27,055 nt of DNA, from the NCBI GenBank assembly GCA_964439215.1, contig CAYTNY010000024.1, positions 1-27,055 on the forward strand. Reading direction: 5' to 3'. The DNA comes from CAYTNY01 sp964439215 (lineage in GTDB: Bacteria; Oederibacteriota; PGYV01; CAYTNY01). Positions 1 to 7,495 of the stretch are shown here, in pieces (position 1 is the stretch's first letter; each line of letters begins with the position of its first letter). Under the pieces are notes generated by a model. That model was not told the DNA's origin. It made no database searches and was given only the letters and a program-made list of their open reading frames with translations. Position numbers and translations under genes: made by a program.

Positions 1-7
1 ACCATTC

Positions 8-81
8 CCCTCTCCCTCTACGGGAGAGGATAGAGTATGTTACAGGCGGTTTTTTTGCCTGTTACATACTCTTGGAGAGGG
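8..81. repeat. Nested palindromic repeat (REP/MITE-like)
   Basis: Three inverted repeats are interleaved here. CCTCTCCC (9-16) pairs with GGGAGAGG (22-29) over a 5-nt loop. GAGTATGTTACAGGC (33-47) pairs with GCCTGTTACATACTC (57-71), 15 bp with one T-T mismatch, over a 9-nt loop containing seven T. CCCTCTCC (8-15) also pairs perfectly with GGAGAGGG (74-81), closing the whole unit and competing with the first hairpin. Short CCCTCTCC/GGAGAGGG palindromes are a common type of dispersed intergenic repeat in bacteria, so a non-autonomous repeat is the likeliest reading. The T-run lies in the loop rather than after the stem, which argues against a simple intrinsic terminator. Confidence 0.6.
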
Positions 82-117
82 TTAAGCAGCGGCAGGATAC
101 TTTGTAATACAAGTTAA

Positions 118-206
118 CGCTTAAAACAAGAAATGTGGGTAAGGGACAGCTCTATGGGATAGGAAAGTGTCCTGAGGGAAACATAAATAACTGTATGAAT
201 TAAGCG
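118..206. other. Gene-free stretch, possibly structured RNA
   Basis: No ORF is credible between 82 and 214. CGCTTAA (118-124) is complementary to TTAAGCG (200-206). Inside lies GGACA (144-148)/TGTCC (168-172), which encloses CTAT (152-155)/ATAG (159-162) with a GGG loop. Such a layout could be a small RNA or the remains of a mobile repeat. I do not recognise any known RNA family or riboswitch in it, and arms this short can arise by chance. Confidence 0.2.
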
Positions 207-214
207 CTCCGGTA

Positions 215-274
215 TGTGCGAAAAAAAAAGGACTTTGATTCTATTAAGTGTTGCAATAAAACTTGCAATCTATA
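215..274 (+). repeat. Upstream element, copy 1 (bioY side)
   Basis: This 60-bp stretch runs from TGTGC through a 9-A tract and a TTTGATTCTAT block to a TTGCAA-N6-TTGCAA motif (251-268), ending in CTATA. It recurs in reverse complement at 26998-27055 with two substitutions and a 2-nt length difference near the A-tract. TTGCAA is self-complementary, so the motif is both a direct and an inverted repeat, as expected of a site for a dimeric regulator. The element ends exactly 26 nt before the -35 box of the bioY promoter. Similarity to the other copy stops abruptly at CTATA. Confidence 0.8.
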
Positions 275-285
275 CAATAATAGAG

Positions 286-298
286 TAAAAGTCTTTTA
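286..298. promoter_or_regulatory. Short palindrome next to bioY -35 box
   Basis: TAAAAG (286-291) and CTTTTA (293-298) form a perfect inverted repeat around one base, immediately upstream of TTGACA at 301. It could be an operator. It does not resemble the BirA operator (TTGTAAAC-type arms). A/T-rich palindromes of this size can also occur by chance. Confidence 0.25.
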
Positions 299-300
299 TC

Positions 301-329
301 TTGACATTGCATCTGCCTTAATATACAAT
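301..329 (+). promoter_or_regulatory. Sigma-70-type promoter of bioY
   Basis: TTGACA (301-306), a 17-bp spacer and TACAAT (324-329) form a near-consensus housekeeping promoter. The start of transcription is expected near 336, giving a leader of about 26 nt before the ATG at 362. The upstream element at 215-274 would then sit at about -121 to -62. Confidence 0.75.
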
Positions 330-361
330 TTATGAAATTCTATCAAAATTTGAGGTGAGAT

Positions 362-922
362 ATGTTGGAAAAAAGTGTTGAAATACTTAAAAAAGAAATT
401 TCGCTGAACAGAACAGCGGAGAGAAGTTTATTGGTTGGTTTTTTTGCGTTTGTTATGTTTGCGGGGGCTCTTATAAGAATTTATCTTCCTTTTTCCCCTG
501 TTCCGATAACAATGCAGACTTTTGTGCTTTTTATGGCGGTATATTATCTGGATCCTAAAGAAATAGGGATCTCGCAGATGCTTTATATTTTTGCGGGGAT
601 AATAGGTATTCCTGTATTTGCTGTTGGACTGGCGGGAGCATGGGCTCTTGCAGGGCCTACTGCCGGTTATCTTGCGGGATTTGCGGCGGCGGGTTATTTG
701 ATGGCATATAATAAGGAAAGAGCAAAAAAACACGGTGTTGCCGGAATGATAGTTCTATTTTCCGCGGGCATAGCTGTTATTTATGCTCTGGGAGCGGCGC
801 ATCTGGTTGCGGTATATAAGTTTAGTCTTAAAAATGCTGTTTTGACGGGAATAATACCGTTTATTGCGGGTGATCTCATTAAGATTTCCGCGGCTGCGGC
901 TTTTCTGAAAATAAGAAAGTAA
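362..922 (+). CDS. bioY: Biotin transporter BioY (ECF S component)
   Basis: This 186-residue membrane protein matches BioY, the substrate-binding S component that takes up biotin either alone or with an ECF energising module (EcfA, EcfA', EcfT). Visible family features are the PVPITMQTFVLF segment (about residues 46-57), the GPTAGYLAGF segment (about 98-107) and a C-terminal PFIAGDLIKI stretch, set among about six hydrophobic segments. Length is typical. The ATG at 362 follows a GAGGTG ribosome site. No EcfT or EcfA gene and no biotin synthesis gene is in the window, so it either works alone or shares ECF parts encoded elsewhere. It has its own promoter and lies 44 nt before rpoN, so read-through into rpoN is possible. 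Confidence 0.93.
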   Translation: MLEKSVEILKKEISLNRTAERSLLVGFFAFVMFAGALIRIYLPFSPVPITMQTFVLFMAVYYLDPKEIGISQMLYIFAGIIGIPVFAVGLAGAWALAGPTAGYLAGFAAAGYLMAYNKERAKKHGVAGMIVLFSAGIAVIYALGAAHLVAVYKFSLKNAVLTGIIPFIAGDLIKISAAAAFLKIRK

Positions 923-966
923 ATTTGGTCCGGGGGCCGTATATGTTTGAAAAGAGGCGATGAATA

Positions 967-2424
967 ATGAAGCCTTTTAACAGTCTTGTTACGAGCCAGG
1001 AGCTGAGAACGCAGCTTAGATTAACGCCTGAAATGCGGCTGCGGCTTGATGTGCTTCAGGCAACGCATCTGGAGCTTAATGATATTCTTAATAAAGAACT
1101 GGAAGAAAATCCTCTTATTGAAGATATAATAAGAGACGAAGAAAGCGCTCTTATAGAAAAAGACGGGCCCCGTGAGAAAGAAAAAGAACAGGATCTGAAA
1201 TTTGAAAAAGATACCGCTAATTTTGAAGAAGCCGGCGAAGAATATTATGAAAATAACTTTGAACCCGAGTATTATTCAAAAAATGAATATCAGACGGAAT
1301 ATAATCCGGAACTGGGAAAAATAAGCGATAAAGGCAATATCGGAGAAAAAGAGAAAAAGGATCTTTATTCGGAGCTGCTCAGGCAGCTGAACCTTCTCAA
1401 TGTTGCGGAAGATATTTATAACGCGGGATATATTTTAATATCCAATATAAATTCTGACGGATTTCTCGTATATACACCGGAAGAGATTGCAGAGGCTTCC
1501 GGAATGAAAAAAGAAGCGGTTTACACCGCTCTTGAAATTATAAAACAGTTTGAACCGGCGGGCGTCGGAGCGATGAATCCCAGAGAAAGCCTTTTGCTCC
1601 AGCTTAAGCTTTCCGGTTTGCGGGATTCCATAGCTTACCAGATAATTGATAAGTATTTTGAACTGCTGTCAAGACAGCAGTATTCAAAGATAGCCGCGGC
1701 AATGAAAGTATCTGAAGCAAACATAAAAAAAGCTCATGATATAATCAAAGGCTTTTCTCCTTATCCGGGCAGAAATTATTCGGCAGGTTCTGAAATGTAT
1801 ATAACACCGGATATAATTGTGGAGGAAAATGAATCCGGAGAGTATGAAATAAAGATTGCCGGCGAACTTCCGGAAATAGTAATAAACAGCGCGTTTTTGA
1901 AAGAATATAAAGCGAAAAAGCAGACCCGGACCTTTGTGAAAAAGTACGAAGAACGGATAAAGATGCTTATGCAGTCTGTGGAGGAAAGAAATAACACAAT
2001 AAAAAAGACGGCAAAACTGCTTTTGGAAATACAGAATGATTTTATAAGAACCTATGATCCCGCGCTTATTAAACCTCTTACGCTTAAGGAAGTTGCGGAA
2101 AAAACAGGTGTCGTGGAATCAACCATAAGCAGAATTGTTTCAAGGAAATATATACAGCTTCCCGGCGGTGTGTATTCTCTGAAAAAGTTCTTTTCCGCGA
2201 AACTTCAGAGTTCCGGGGGAGAGATATCAACAAATCTGGTAAAAGACAGGATCAAAGAACTTATAGATAAAGAAGATAAAAAAGCTCCTCTTACAGATAC
2301 CCGGATTGAAACGGCATTAAAAGAACAGGGAATAAAAATAGCAAGGCGGACAGTTACAAAATACAGGGAAGAGATGGGTATATTTCAGGCGAATATGAGA
2401 AAAAACGGTTTTAATAAGAATTGA
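967..2424 (+). CDS. rpoN: RNA polymerase sigma-54 factor
   Basis: RpoN directs RNA polymerase to -24/-12 promoters and depends on AAA+ activators to melt DNA. The 485-residue product has the Gln/Leu-rich activator-interaction region I (about residues 10-50, including LTPEMRLRLDVLQ and LEENPLIE). An acidic linker rich in Glu/Asp (about 55-125) follows, then the core-binding domain, a helix-turn-helix (KEVAEKTGVVESTISRIV), and a C-terminal RpoN box, ARRTVTKYRE, at about 459-468 that reads the -24 element. All domains are present and the length is normal. The ATG at 967 has GAGG nine bases upstream; an earlier ATG at 960 is out of frame. rpoN followed by hpf and ptsN is a classic conserved neighbourhood. 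No sigma-54 activator or clear -24/-12 promoter was seen in the window. Confidence 0.96.
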   Translation: MKPFNSLVTSQELRTQLRLTPEMRLRLDVLQATHLELNDILNKELEENPLIEDIIRDEESALIEKDGPREKEKEQDLKFEKDTANFEEAGEEYYENNFEPEYYSKNEYQTEYNPELGKISDKGNIGEKEKKDLYSELLRQLNLLNVAEDIYNAGYILISNINSDGFLVYTPEEIAEASGMKKEAVYTALEIIKQFEPAGVGAMNPRESLLLQLKLSGLRDSIAYQIIDKYFELLSRQQYSKIAAAMKVSEANIKKAHDIIKGFSPYPGRNYSAGSEMYITPDIIVEENESGEYEIKIAGELPEIVINSAFLKEYKAKKQTRTFVKKYEERIKMLMQSVEERNNTIKKTAKLLLEIQNDFIRTYDPALIKPLTLKEVAEKTGVVESTISRIVSRKYIQLPGGVYSLKKFFSAKLQSSGGEISTNLVKDRIKELIDKEDKKAPLTDTRIETALKEQGIKIARRTVTKYREEMGIFQANMRKNGFNKN

Positions 2425-2449
2425 CATTGTAATGGTAATGTGTTATTTA
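2421..2449 (+). promoter_or_regulatory. Probable promoter for hpf and downstream genes
   Basis: TTGACA (2421-2426), overlapping the rpoN stop codon, is followed after 17 bp by TATTTA (2444-2449), preceded by TGT (an extended -10). This is the only good promoter found between rpoN and 19260, so it could drive much of the long run, together with read-through from rpoN. Confidence 0.5.
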
Positions 2450-2482
2450 TAAGTGATATATTTGAACTGAAGGAGGTTTTCT

Positions 2483-3028
2483 TTGAAATTTAATATGACA
2501 GGAAGACACATAACACTGACTAAAGGTATAAAGGACTACACGAAAAAAAGATTTAAAAAACTGGAAGAATATTTTGATTTTAAGCAAAACGGGGAGCTTC
2601 ATATTGTTATTGACGTGCAGAAATACCGGCATCTTGCCGAAGCAAATCTTGTTTCCAAAAAGCATAACTTCACGGCGAAAGTAGAAACAAAAGATATGTA
2701 TGCTTCAATTGACAAACTTGAAACAAAACTTGTGGGGCAGATAAAAAAACATAAAGATAAACTGATTAAACCGGAAAAGAAAAAGGATAAAAAGACAGCG
2801 GTTCTTGATAATATAGTTTCAGCGGACAGTATGTCGGGGGAGAATTATCATGAAGTGGTGGAGGAAGACCTGGAGGCGGTAAAGCCCATGAATACGGAAG
2901 AGGCCATAGAGGAATTGGGCATGAGTAAAGAAAAAATATTTATGTTCTATAATGTGGATTTTAATAAGACCTGTATTTTGAGGAAACGAAAAGACGGAAA
3001 ATACGGGATGACAATATCAAAATACTGA
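2483..3028 (+). CDS. hpf: Ribosome hibernation promoting factor, long form
   Basis: Long-form HPF binds the 30S subunit and pairs ribosomes into inactive 100S dimers during starvation. The N-terminal half (about residues 1-100) has the family opening (FNMTGRHITLTKGIKDYTKKRFKKLE), a charged Lys-rich linker follows, and the C-terminal dimerisation domain ends in the typical RKRKDGKYGMTIS segment. At 181 residues it is of long-form size. The start is TTG at 2483: a perfect AGGAGG (2471-2476) lies six bases upstream and the N-terminus aligns with the family there. It sits between rpoN and ptsN, as in many bacteria, which ties ribosome hibernation to nutrient signalling. Confidence 0.93.
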   Translation: MKFNMTGRHITLTKGIKDYTKKRFKKLEEYFDFKQNGELHIVIDVQKYRHLAEANLVSKKHNFTAKVETKDMYASIDKLETKLVGQIKKHKDKLIKPEKKKDKKTAVLDNIVSADSMSGENYHEVVEEDLEAVKPMNTEEAIEELGMSKEKIFMFYNVDFNKTCILRKRKDGKYGMTISKY

Positions 3029-3044
3029 AAGAGGTGGGATTATT

Positions 3045-3509
3045 ATGAGGATTCTGGATTTTCTGGACAAGGACAGCATTGAACTGGATTTAAAAGCAAA
3101 AGACAAAAGGGAAGTGATTGAAGAACTGGTTGATTCGCTTAAAAAAAAGAATGTAATAGCTGATAAAGATAAAACAATAGAGTCTCTTATGGAACGGGAA
3201 GAACTCGGAAGCACCGGCGTGGGGCAGTCAATAGCAATACCTCACAGCAAAACAAGCGGTGTTAAAGAACTTGTGGGCGTTTTTGGAGTTTCAAAAAAAG
3301 GGATTGATTTTGACGCGCTTGACGGCGAGCCTGTGAATATCTTTTTTCTGCTGCTTGCTCCCGAGGGTGCGGCAGGGCTTATGCTGAAAGCTCTTGCAAG
3401 AGTGTCAAATTTTCTTAAGAATAAGTATTACAGGAAAAAAATACTGGAAGCCCGGGATATGGAAGGCATTATTGCAATAATAGAAGAAGAAGAAAAAACA
3501 AAACAGTAA
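3045..3509 (+). CDS. ptsN: Regulatory PTS EIIA component (PtsN/EIIA-Ntr type)
   Basis: This 154-residue EIIA of the fructose/nitrogen superfamily (PTS_EIIA_2) carries the phosphorylatable histidine in IAIPHSKT (His67), preceded by the expected REELGSTGVGQ loop. Length and position next to rpoN and hpf fit the regulatory PtsN type, which controls partners by its phosphorylation state rather than transporting sugar. No EI-Ntr or NPr is present in the window, so phosphate would have to come from the EI and HPr encoded further down the same run. Alternative: an EIIA of a fructose-type permease, but no matching EIIB/EIIC is here. The gene starts 17 nt after hpf. Confidence 0.88.
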   Translation: MRILDFLDKDSIELDLKAKDKREVIEELVDSLKKKNVIADKDKTIESLMEREELGSTGVGQSIAIPHSKTSGVKELVGVFGVSKKGIDFDALDGEPVNIFFLLLAPEGAAGLMLKALARVSNFLKNKYYRKKILEARDMEGIIAIIEEEEKTKQ

Positions 3510-3551
3510 TAAGTATTCTTCATTATTTAAGCCCCGGGAGGAAAATGCTGC

Positions 3552-4499
3552 ATGAGTCATATTACGGTAAAGGATTTTTTAGAGGAAAACAGGGAGAAAT
3601 TTCATTTTGAGGTTCTGACGGGGGAGAAAGTTTTAAACAAAAAAAAAATCATAGTATCTGATATAAACAGACCCGGGCTGGCGCTGTCGGGGTATTTCGG
3701 ATATTTTCCTTTTGAGAGGGTGCAGGTCTTTGGAAAAACAGAATTTTCTTATCTGAAAAAGCTGGGAAGGGAAAAAGCCGAAAAAGTACTTGAACAGATA
3801 TTCAAGAAAAATATACCGTGTATTATCATATCGCGGGAGCTGAAACCGCCTTATAATTTTCTGGTTTTGGCCGAAAAATATAAAACGCCTGTGTTCGGTA
3901 CATCTATGTACACAACTCAGATAATAAGCGCAAGTATGATCTATCTTGAGAAAAAACTTGCCCCAAAAAAGACAATACACGGAACGTTTGTGGATGTTTA
4001 CGGGGTGGGAGTTATGCTTATGGGGAAAAGCGGTATCGGGAAAAGCGAGATATCGCTTGAACTGATAAAAAGAGGACACCGGCTCATAGCGGATGATCTA
4101 ATTGAAATAACAAGGCTCAATGACGAGCAGCTTATCGGGAAAGGGATGTCCGTGGTTCAGCATCACATGGAAATAAGAGGAGTAGGAATAATAGACATAA
4201 AAAATCTTTTTGGGATAGGCGCGATAAGGGAATTTCAGGAAGTGGAGCTTATACTGAGGCTTGAAGAGTGGGAGAAAAACAAAGATTACGAGAGGCTGGG
4301 GCTTGATGTGAAAACGGAAGAACTTTTAGATGTTAAGGTTCCCAATATAATACTTCCCGTAAAACCGGGAAGAAATCTGAGCGTGATAGTTGAAGTGGCG
4401 GCAATGACACAGAGGCTTAAGGATCGGGGCCAGAATCCTGCCAAAGAGCTTAATAATGCCATATTGAACTGGATGGAAAAGGAAAAATCATATGTTTGA
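3552..4499 (+). CDS. hprK: HPr kinase/phosphorylase
   Basis: HprK is a bifunctional enzyme that phosphorylates the regulatory serine of HPr (Ser46 in the usual numbering) and removes it again. The 315-residue protein has the N-terminal domain (1-135), a conserved His143 in IHGTFVDV, the Walker A loop GKSGIGKSE (158-166), the acidic DD at 181-182, and the HprK signature MEIRGVGIIDIKNLFGIGA (206-224). The length matches the family. GGGAGG (3536-3541) precedes the ATG at 3552; an intervening ATG at 3545 is out of frame. Its target HPr is encoded 3.8 kb downstream and keeps the serine site. The 3' end overlaps yvcK by 8 nt, suggesting coupled translation. Confidence 0.96.
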   Translation: MSHITVKDFLEENREKFHFEVLTGEKVLNKKKIIVSDINRPGLALSGYFGYFPFERVQVFGKTEFSYLKKLGREKAEKVLEQIFKKNIPCIIISRELKPPYNFLVLAEKYKTPVFGTSMYTTQIISASMIYLEKKLAPKKTIHGTFVDVYGVGVMLMGKSGIGKSEISLELIKRGHRLIADDLIEITRLNDEQLIGKGMSVVQHHMEIRGVGIIDIKNLFGIGAIREFQEVELILRLEEWEKNKDYERLGLDVKTEELLDVKVPNIILPVKPGRNLSVIVEVAAMTQRLKDRGQNPAKELNNAILNWMEKEKSYV

Positions 4500-5766
4500 G
4501 GTAAATAAATGGCTGTATCCCGGCATCAGGATAAAGAGATGGATATTTTTGTTTGTGCTGAGTATTATTGTTCTGGGTACGGGTTTATCGGGTCTTATGG
4601 GGCAGCTTGTAAGAAATATAAGGATAGAAGCCCTGAACATTGATGATTTCTTTTATCATCTTCAACGCCTTAAGTTTATAGATTTTTTCCTTTTGGCTTT
4701 GGGAATCGGAGGAATTGTTCTTGCCATAAGAAGGGTTTATTTTTCTGTACTTGCGATATTTGTTCCCAATAAGCAGGGGGAATTTATAAATATTGCCTAT
4801 AAAAGAGCAAAACTGAAAAGAGGGCCCAAGATAGCGACAATCGGCGGAGGAACAGGGCTTCCCAATGTACTTAGAGGATTAAAGGAATATACTCTTAATC
4901 TGTCCGCTATAGTTACTGTTGCGGATGACGGCGGTTCCTCGGGACGGCTTAGAAAGGACTACCGGATCCTGCCGCCGGGTGATATCAGAAACTGTCTTGT
5001 TGCGCTTGCGGATGAAGAAACACTTCTGGGAAGGCTGTTTCAATACAGATTTGAAACGGGCGGAGATTTGAATGGCCATAATTTCGGCAATATATACATA
5101 ACGGCTTTAACTCATGTTGTCGGGGATTTTACCAAAGCAGTAAATGAATCATCAAAGGTCCTTGCAATACATGGAAGGGTGCTGCCGGTATCGCTGGATA
5201 ATATAACATTAAAAGCTGTTCTTGAAGACGGCAGAGAAATATCGGGGGAATCAAAAATACCCGAGGCAAACGGAAAAATTGACAGGCTGGAAATAATTCC
5301 GAAAAATCCTATGCCTTATGAAGAAGCTGTCTGCGCGATAAAGGAAGCTGATGCCGTAATAATAGGACCGGGCAGCCTTTATACGAGTATTATTCCGAAT
5401 CTTCTGGTTCCGGGTATAAAGGAGGCTCTTTTAAACACCAAAACACTTAAAATTTATGTGTGCAATATAATGACACAGCCGGGCGAAACAGACGGCTATA
5501 AGGTTTCGGATCATTTAAACGCAATACTAAAGCATACAGGAGCCGGCAAGGTTATAGATTATGTCATTGCAAACAATAAAAATGCAAGGAGTGATGTGCT
5601 GAAAAGATATGAGAGCGAGAATTCGCATCCTGTGGAAATAGACAGGGAAAAGATATCGGATATGGGTATTGAACTTATTGAAACCGAACTTTTTGAAGAC
5701 GGGGAATATATAAGGCATTCGGAAGAAATGCTTGGAAAAGCAATAATGAAGACAATGATAATATGA
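4492..5766 (+). CDS. yvcK: YvcK/CofD-like gluconeogenesis factor, membrane-anchored
   Basis: The C-terminal 300 residues are a YvcK domain: the nucleotide-binding opening IATIGGGTGLPNVLRGL (from about 115), then TVADDGGSSGRLR and LPPGDIRNCLVAL, and later IGPGSLYTSIIPNLLVPGI. YvcK is needed for growth on gluconeogenic carbon sources and for cell shape in Bacillus and binds UDP-sugars; its biochemical reaction is unsettled. This version has about 100 extra N-terminal residues with two hydrophobic segments (about 17-40 and 63-92), so it should sit on the inner face of the membrane, unlike the roughly 320-residue soluble Bacillus form. The ATG overlaps the hprK stop. In many genomes RapZ lies at this position after hprK; here there is no RapZ. 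Confidence 0.9.
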   Translation: MFEVNKWLYPGIRIKRWIFLFVLSIIVLGTGLSGLMGQLVRNIRIEALNIDDFFYHLQRLKFIDFFLLALGIGGIVLAIRRVYFSVLAIFVPNKQGEFINIAYKRAKLKRGPKIATIGGGTGLPNVLRGLKEYTLNLSAIVTVADDGGSSGRLRKDYRILPPGDIRNCLVALADEETLLGRLFQYRFETGGDLNGHNFGNIYITALTHVVGDFTKAVNESSKVLAIHGRVLPVSLDNITLKAVLEDGREISGESKIPEANGKIDRLEIIPKNPMPYEEAVCAIKEADAVIIGPGSLYTSIIPNLLVPGIKEALLNTKTLKIYVCNIMTQPGETDGYKVSDHLNAILKHTGAGKVIDYVIANNKNARSDVLKRYESENSHPVEIDREKISDMGIELIETELFEDGEYIRHSEEMLGKAIMKTMII

Positions 5767-5779
5767 TGAGGTATCTGAT

Positions 5780-6184
5780 ATGACGGGTCTGCTGATATGT
5801 TCGCACCATACGCTTGCTCAGGCGGTTGCTGATACAGCCGCGCTGGTGGTGGGTGAAAGAAAAAATGTGAAAGTTCTGGCGCTTTCAAAAGAGGATAATG
5901 TTGAAACATTTTCTCTGAAACTCAGAGAAACAGCGGAGGCTTTTGAAGACTGCGGAGGTTTTATTGTATTTGCTGACATGTTCGGCGGAACTCCCTGTAA
6001 TGCGGCATTGAGCGCTTTTGGAAAAGATGAAAATGCAGGGATAATTGCGGGTTTTAATCTTCCGGTTATACTTGAAGCAATAATACGTTCGGGATCAGAA
6101 ATGCGGGATGTTATCGGAGCGATAAAAGAAAAAAAAGACGGAACCATTGTTGATGTCAAAGAAATATTTCAAGGGAAGAGGTAA
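5780..6184 (+). CDS. PTS mannose-family EIIA component
   Basis: This 134-residue protein is an EIIA of the mannose family. It accepts phosphate from HPr on a histidine near the N-terminus and passes it to EIIB. The active histidine is His9 or His10 in ICSHHTLAQ; alignment to the Escherichia coli THGW motif favours His9. The family motif FADMFGGTPCNAAL (about 65-78) is present. EIIA is encoded as a separate polypeptide rather than fused to EIIB as in E. coli ManX. The start is 13 nt after yvcK with GAGG eight bases upstream. EIIB follows after 3 nt. Confidence 0.92.
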   Translation: MTGLLICSHHTLAQAVADTAALVVGERKNVKVLALSKEDNVETFSLKLRETAEAFEDCGGFIVFADMFGGTPCNAALSAFGKDENAGIIAGFNLPVILEAIIRSGSEMRDVIGAIKEKKDGTIVDVKEIFQGKR

Positions 6185-6187
6185 ATA

Positions 6188-6685
6188 ATGCCTATTTTGC
6201 TTGTCAGAATTGACGACAGACTGATACACGGACAGGTGGTTGTGGGATGGGCCCAGACACTGAAAGCCGACCATATAGTCGTGATAAACGATGAAGTTGT
6301 AAAAAATGACATGCAGAAATTTCTTTTCAGAATGGCAACACCAACGGATATAAATCTGTCAATTGTCAGTATAGAAGACGCCGCATCCATGATAAAACAA
6401 AGGGAATTTGAAAATGATAATGCAATACTTTTGGCAAAATCACCCCGGGATATATGCAGTTTGATAGAAGCCGGAGGCAGGATCCCGGAAGTTAATGTGG
6501 GAGGGATGCATTTTTCTGATGAAAAAATCCAGCTTTATGATGCAATATTTGTGGACAAGGACGATGTCAAGGCATTTGAACGTATGAAAGATATGGATGT
6601 TGATTTTGAAGTAAGAATGGTTCCGACGGATTCAAAAAAAGATATATTAAAAGCAATAAAAGCAAAATTTTATGGGAAAAAATAA
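6188..6685 (+). CDS. PTS mannose/sorbose-family EIIB component
   Basis: EIIB takes phosphate from EIIA-His and gives it to the incoming sugar. The signature RIDDRLIHGQVVVGW (residues 7-21) contains the phosphorylated His14. At 165 residues it is a complete stand-alone EIIB. Its stop codon TAA shares one base with the ATG of the EIIC gene (TAATG), so the two are probably translationally coupled. The transported sugar cannot be told from sequence; mannose-family systems carry mannose, glucose, sorbose, amino sugars and others. Confidence 0.94.
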   Translation: MPILLVRIDDRLIHGQVVVGWAQTLKADHIVVINDEVVKNDMQKFLFRMATPTDINLSIVSIEDAASMIKQREFENDNAILLAKSPRDICSLIEAGGRIPEVNVGGMHFSDEKIQLYDAIFVDKDDVKAFERMKDMDVDFEVRMVPTDSKKDILKAIKAKFYGKK

Positions 6686-7494
6686 TGGGATTTGAACAGT
6701 TGTTGTCAGTTACAACTATACAGGTTTTATTGCTGGCTGCTCTTATAGGGGCGGTGCTGGAGATTGATAATTATTTTGTCGGAATGACTATTGTGTCACA
6801 GCCGGTTATAGCGGGTATAATAACAGGCGCTGTTATTGGAGATGTAAAAACAGGACTGCTTATCGGTGCGGTGGTTCAGCTTTTGTGGATAAATACTCCG
6901 CCGGTGGGGGCGTTTGTTCCGCCGTCCGCTACGGCGATTACAATAACAGCCGCGGTTTTTTCTGTTATCGGCATGAAGGTTATGAATATTCCGCCGGGAA
7001 ATTCTTTTATTATGTTTTCCATAACGATAGGGGCGGGTATAGGTTATTTTGTCGGACAGATGGATATATGGAACAGAAAACTTAATACCGGAATAATACA
7101 TAAATTTGAAAAAAAGGTAAAATCAGGGAAAGGGAATTATATTATATTGATACAGATATTTGCCGTATTCAGCAAGATAATACGGGATTTTGTCCTGTAT
7201 TCGGCGCTGTTTTTTCTCGGCATAGTGCTGGCGGCTGAAATATTTATGTCAATGCCGATACAGATTCATAATGCTTTCGGCCTTGCGTTCTGGATGCTTC
7301 CTGCGGTGGGATTTGCGGTTGTTTTTGATATGTTCAAGACAGGCGCGGGTATAAAATTATATGCTGTCGTATTTCTTTTTTCGTATATCCTTTTCAGCAT
7401 TCAAAATGTGAACATTTATTTTTTTGCGCTTGCGCTTGCGGTTATAGCGCTGATTGTTATTTATAACAGCATATGGAACAGGAAAGAGGCCTGA
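6685..7494 (+). CDS. PTS mannose-family EIIC membrane subunit
   Basis: This 269-residue, strongly hydrophobic protein matches EIIC of mannose-type PTS, one of the two membrane subunits forming the sugar channel. Conserved parts include IGDVKTGLLIGAVVQLLWI (about 50-68) and VGAFVPPSATAITITAAV (about 73-90), followed by further membrane helices. It is encoded directly between EIIB and EIID in the usual B-C-D order. Only a weak ribosome site is seen, which is consistent with coupling to EIIB translation. Confidence 0.92.
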   Translation: MGFEQLLSVTTIQVLLLAALIGAVLEIDNYFVGMTIVSQPVIAGIITGAVIGDVKTGLLIGAVVQLLWINTPPVGAFVPPSATAITITAAVFSVIGMKVMNIPPGNSFIMFSITIGAGIGYFVGQMDIWNRKLNTGIIHKFEKKVKSGKGNYIILIQIFAVFSKIIRDFVLYSALFFLGIVLAAEIFMSMPIQIHNAFGLAFWMLPAVGFAVVFDMFKTGAGIKLYAVVFLFSYILFSIQNVNIYFFALALAVIALIVIYNSIWNRKEA

Positions 7495-7495
7495 T

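Noticed and set aside
33..71. Long hairpin as an intrinsic terminator
   Set aside because: The T-run is in the loop and no T-tract follows the stem.
215..220. TGTGCG as the 5' boundary of a group II intron
   Set aside because: GTGCG is followed by an A-tract and not the usual intron start; no domain V hairpin or reverse transcriptase is present.
250..275. CRISPR repeat resemblance of the TTGCAA-rich element
   Set aside because: Each end has only one copy, with no spacer-repeat series and no cas genes.
428..733. Minus-strand ORF opposite bioY (and similar antisense ORFs at 3633-4079, 11872-12579, 18763-19230, 23722-24264)
   Set aside because: They are shadows of well-supported genes, with low-complexity compositions and no recognisable domains or ribosome sites.
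3470..3484. ATTATTGCAATAAT palindrome as a third element core
   Set aside because: It lies inside ptsN coding sequence, matches only TTGCAA and lacks the second half and flanks.
7454..7495. Longer start for EIID
   Set aside because: The added 14 residues lie inside EIIC and do not match the family; the ATG at 7496 gives the conserved N-terminus.
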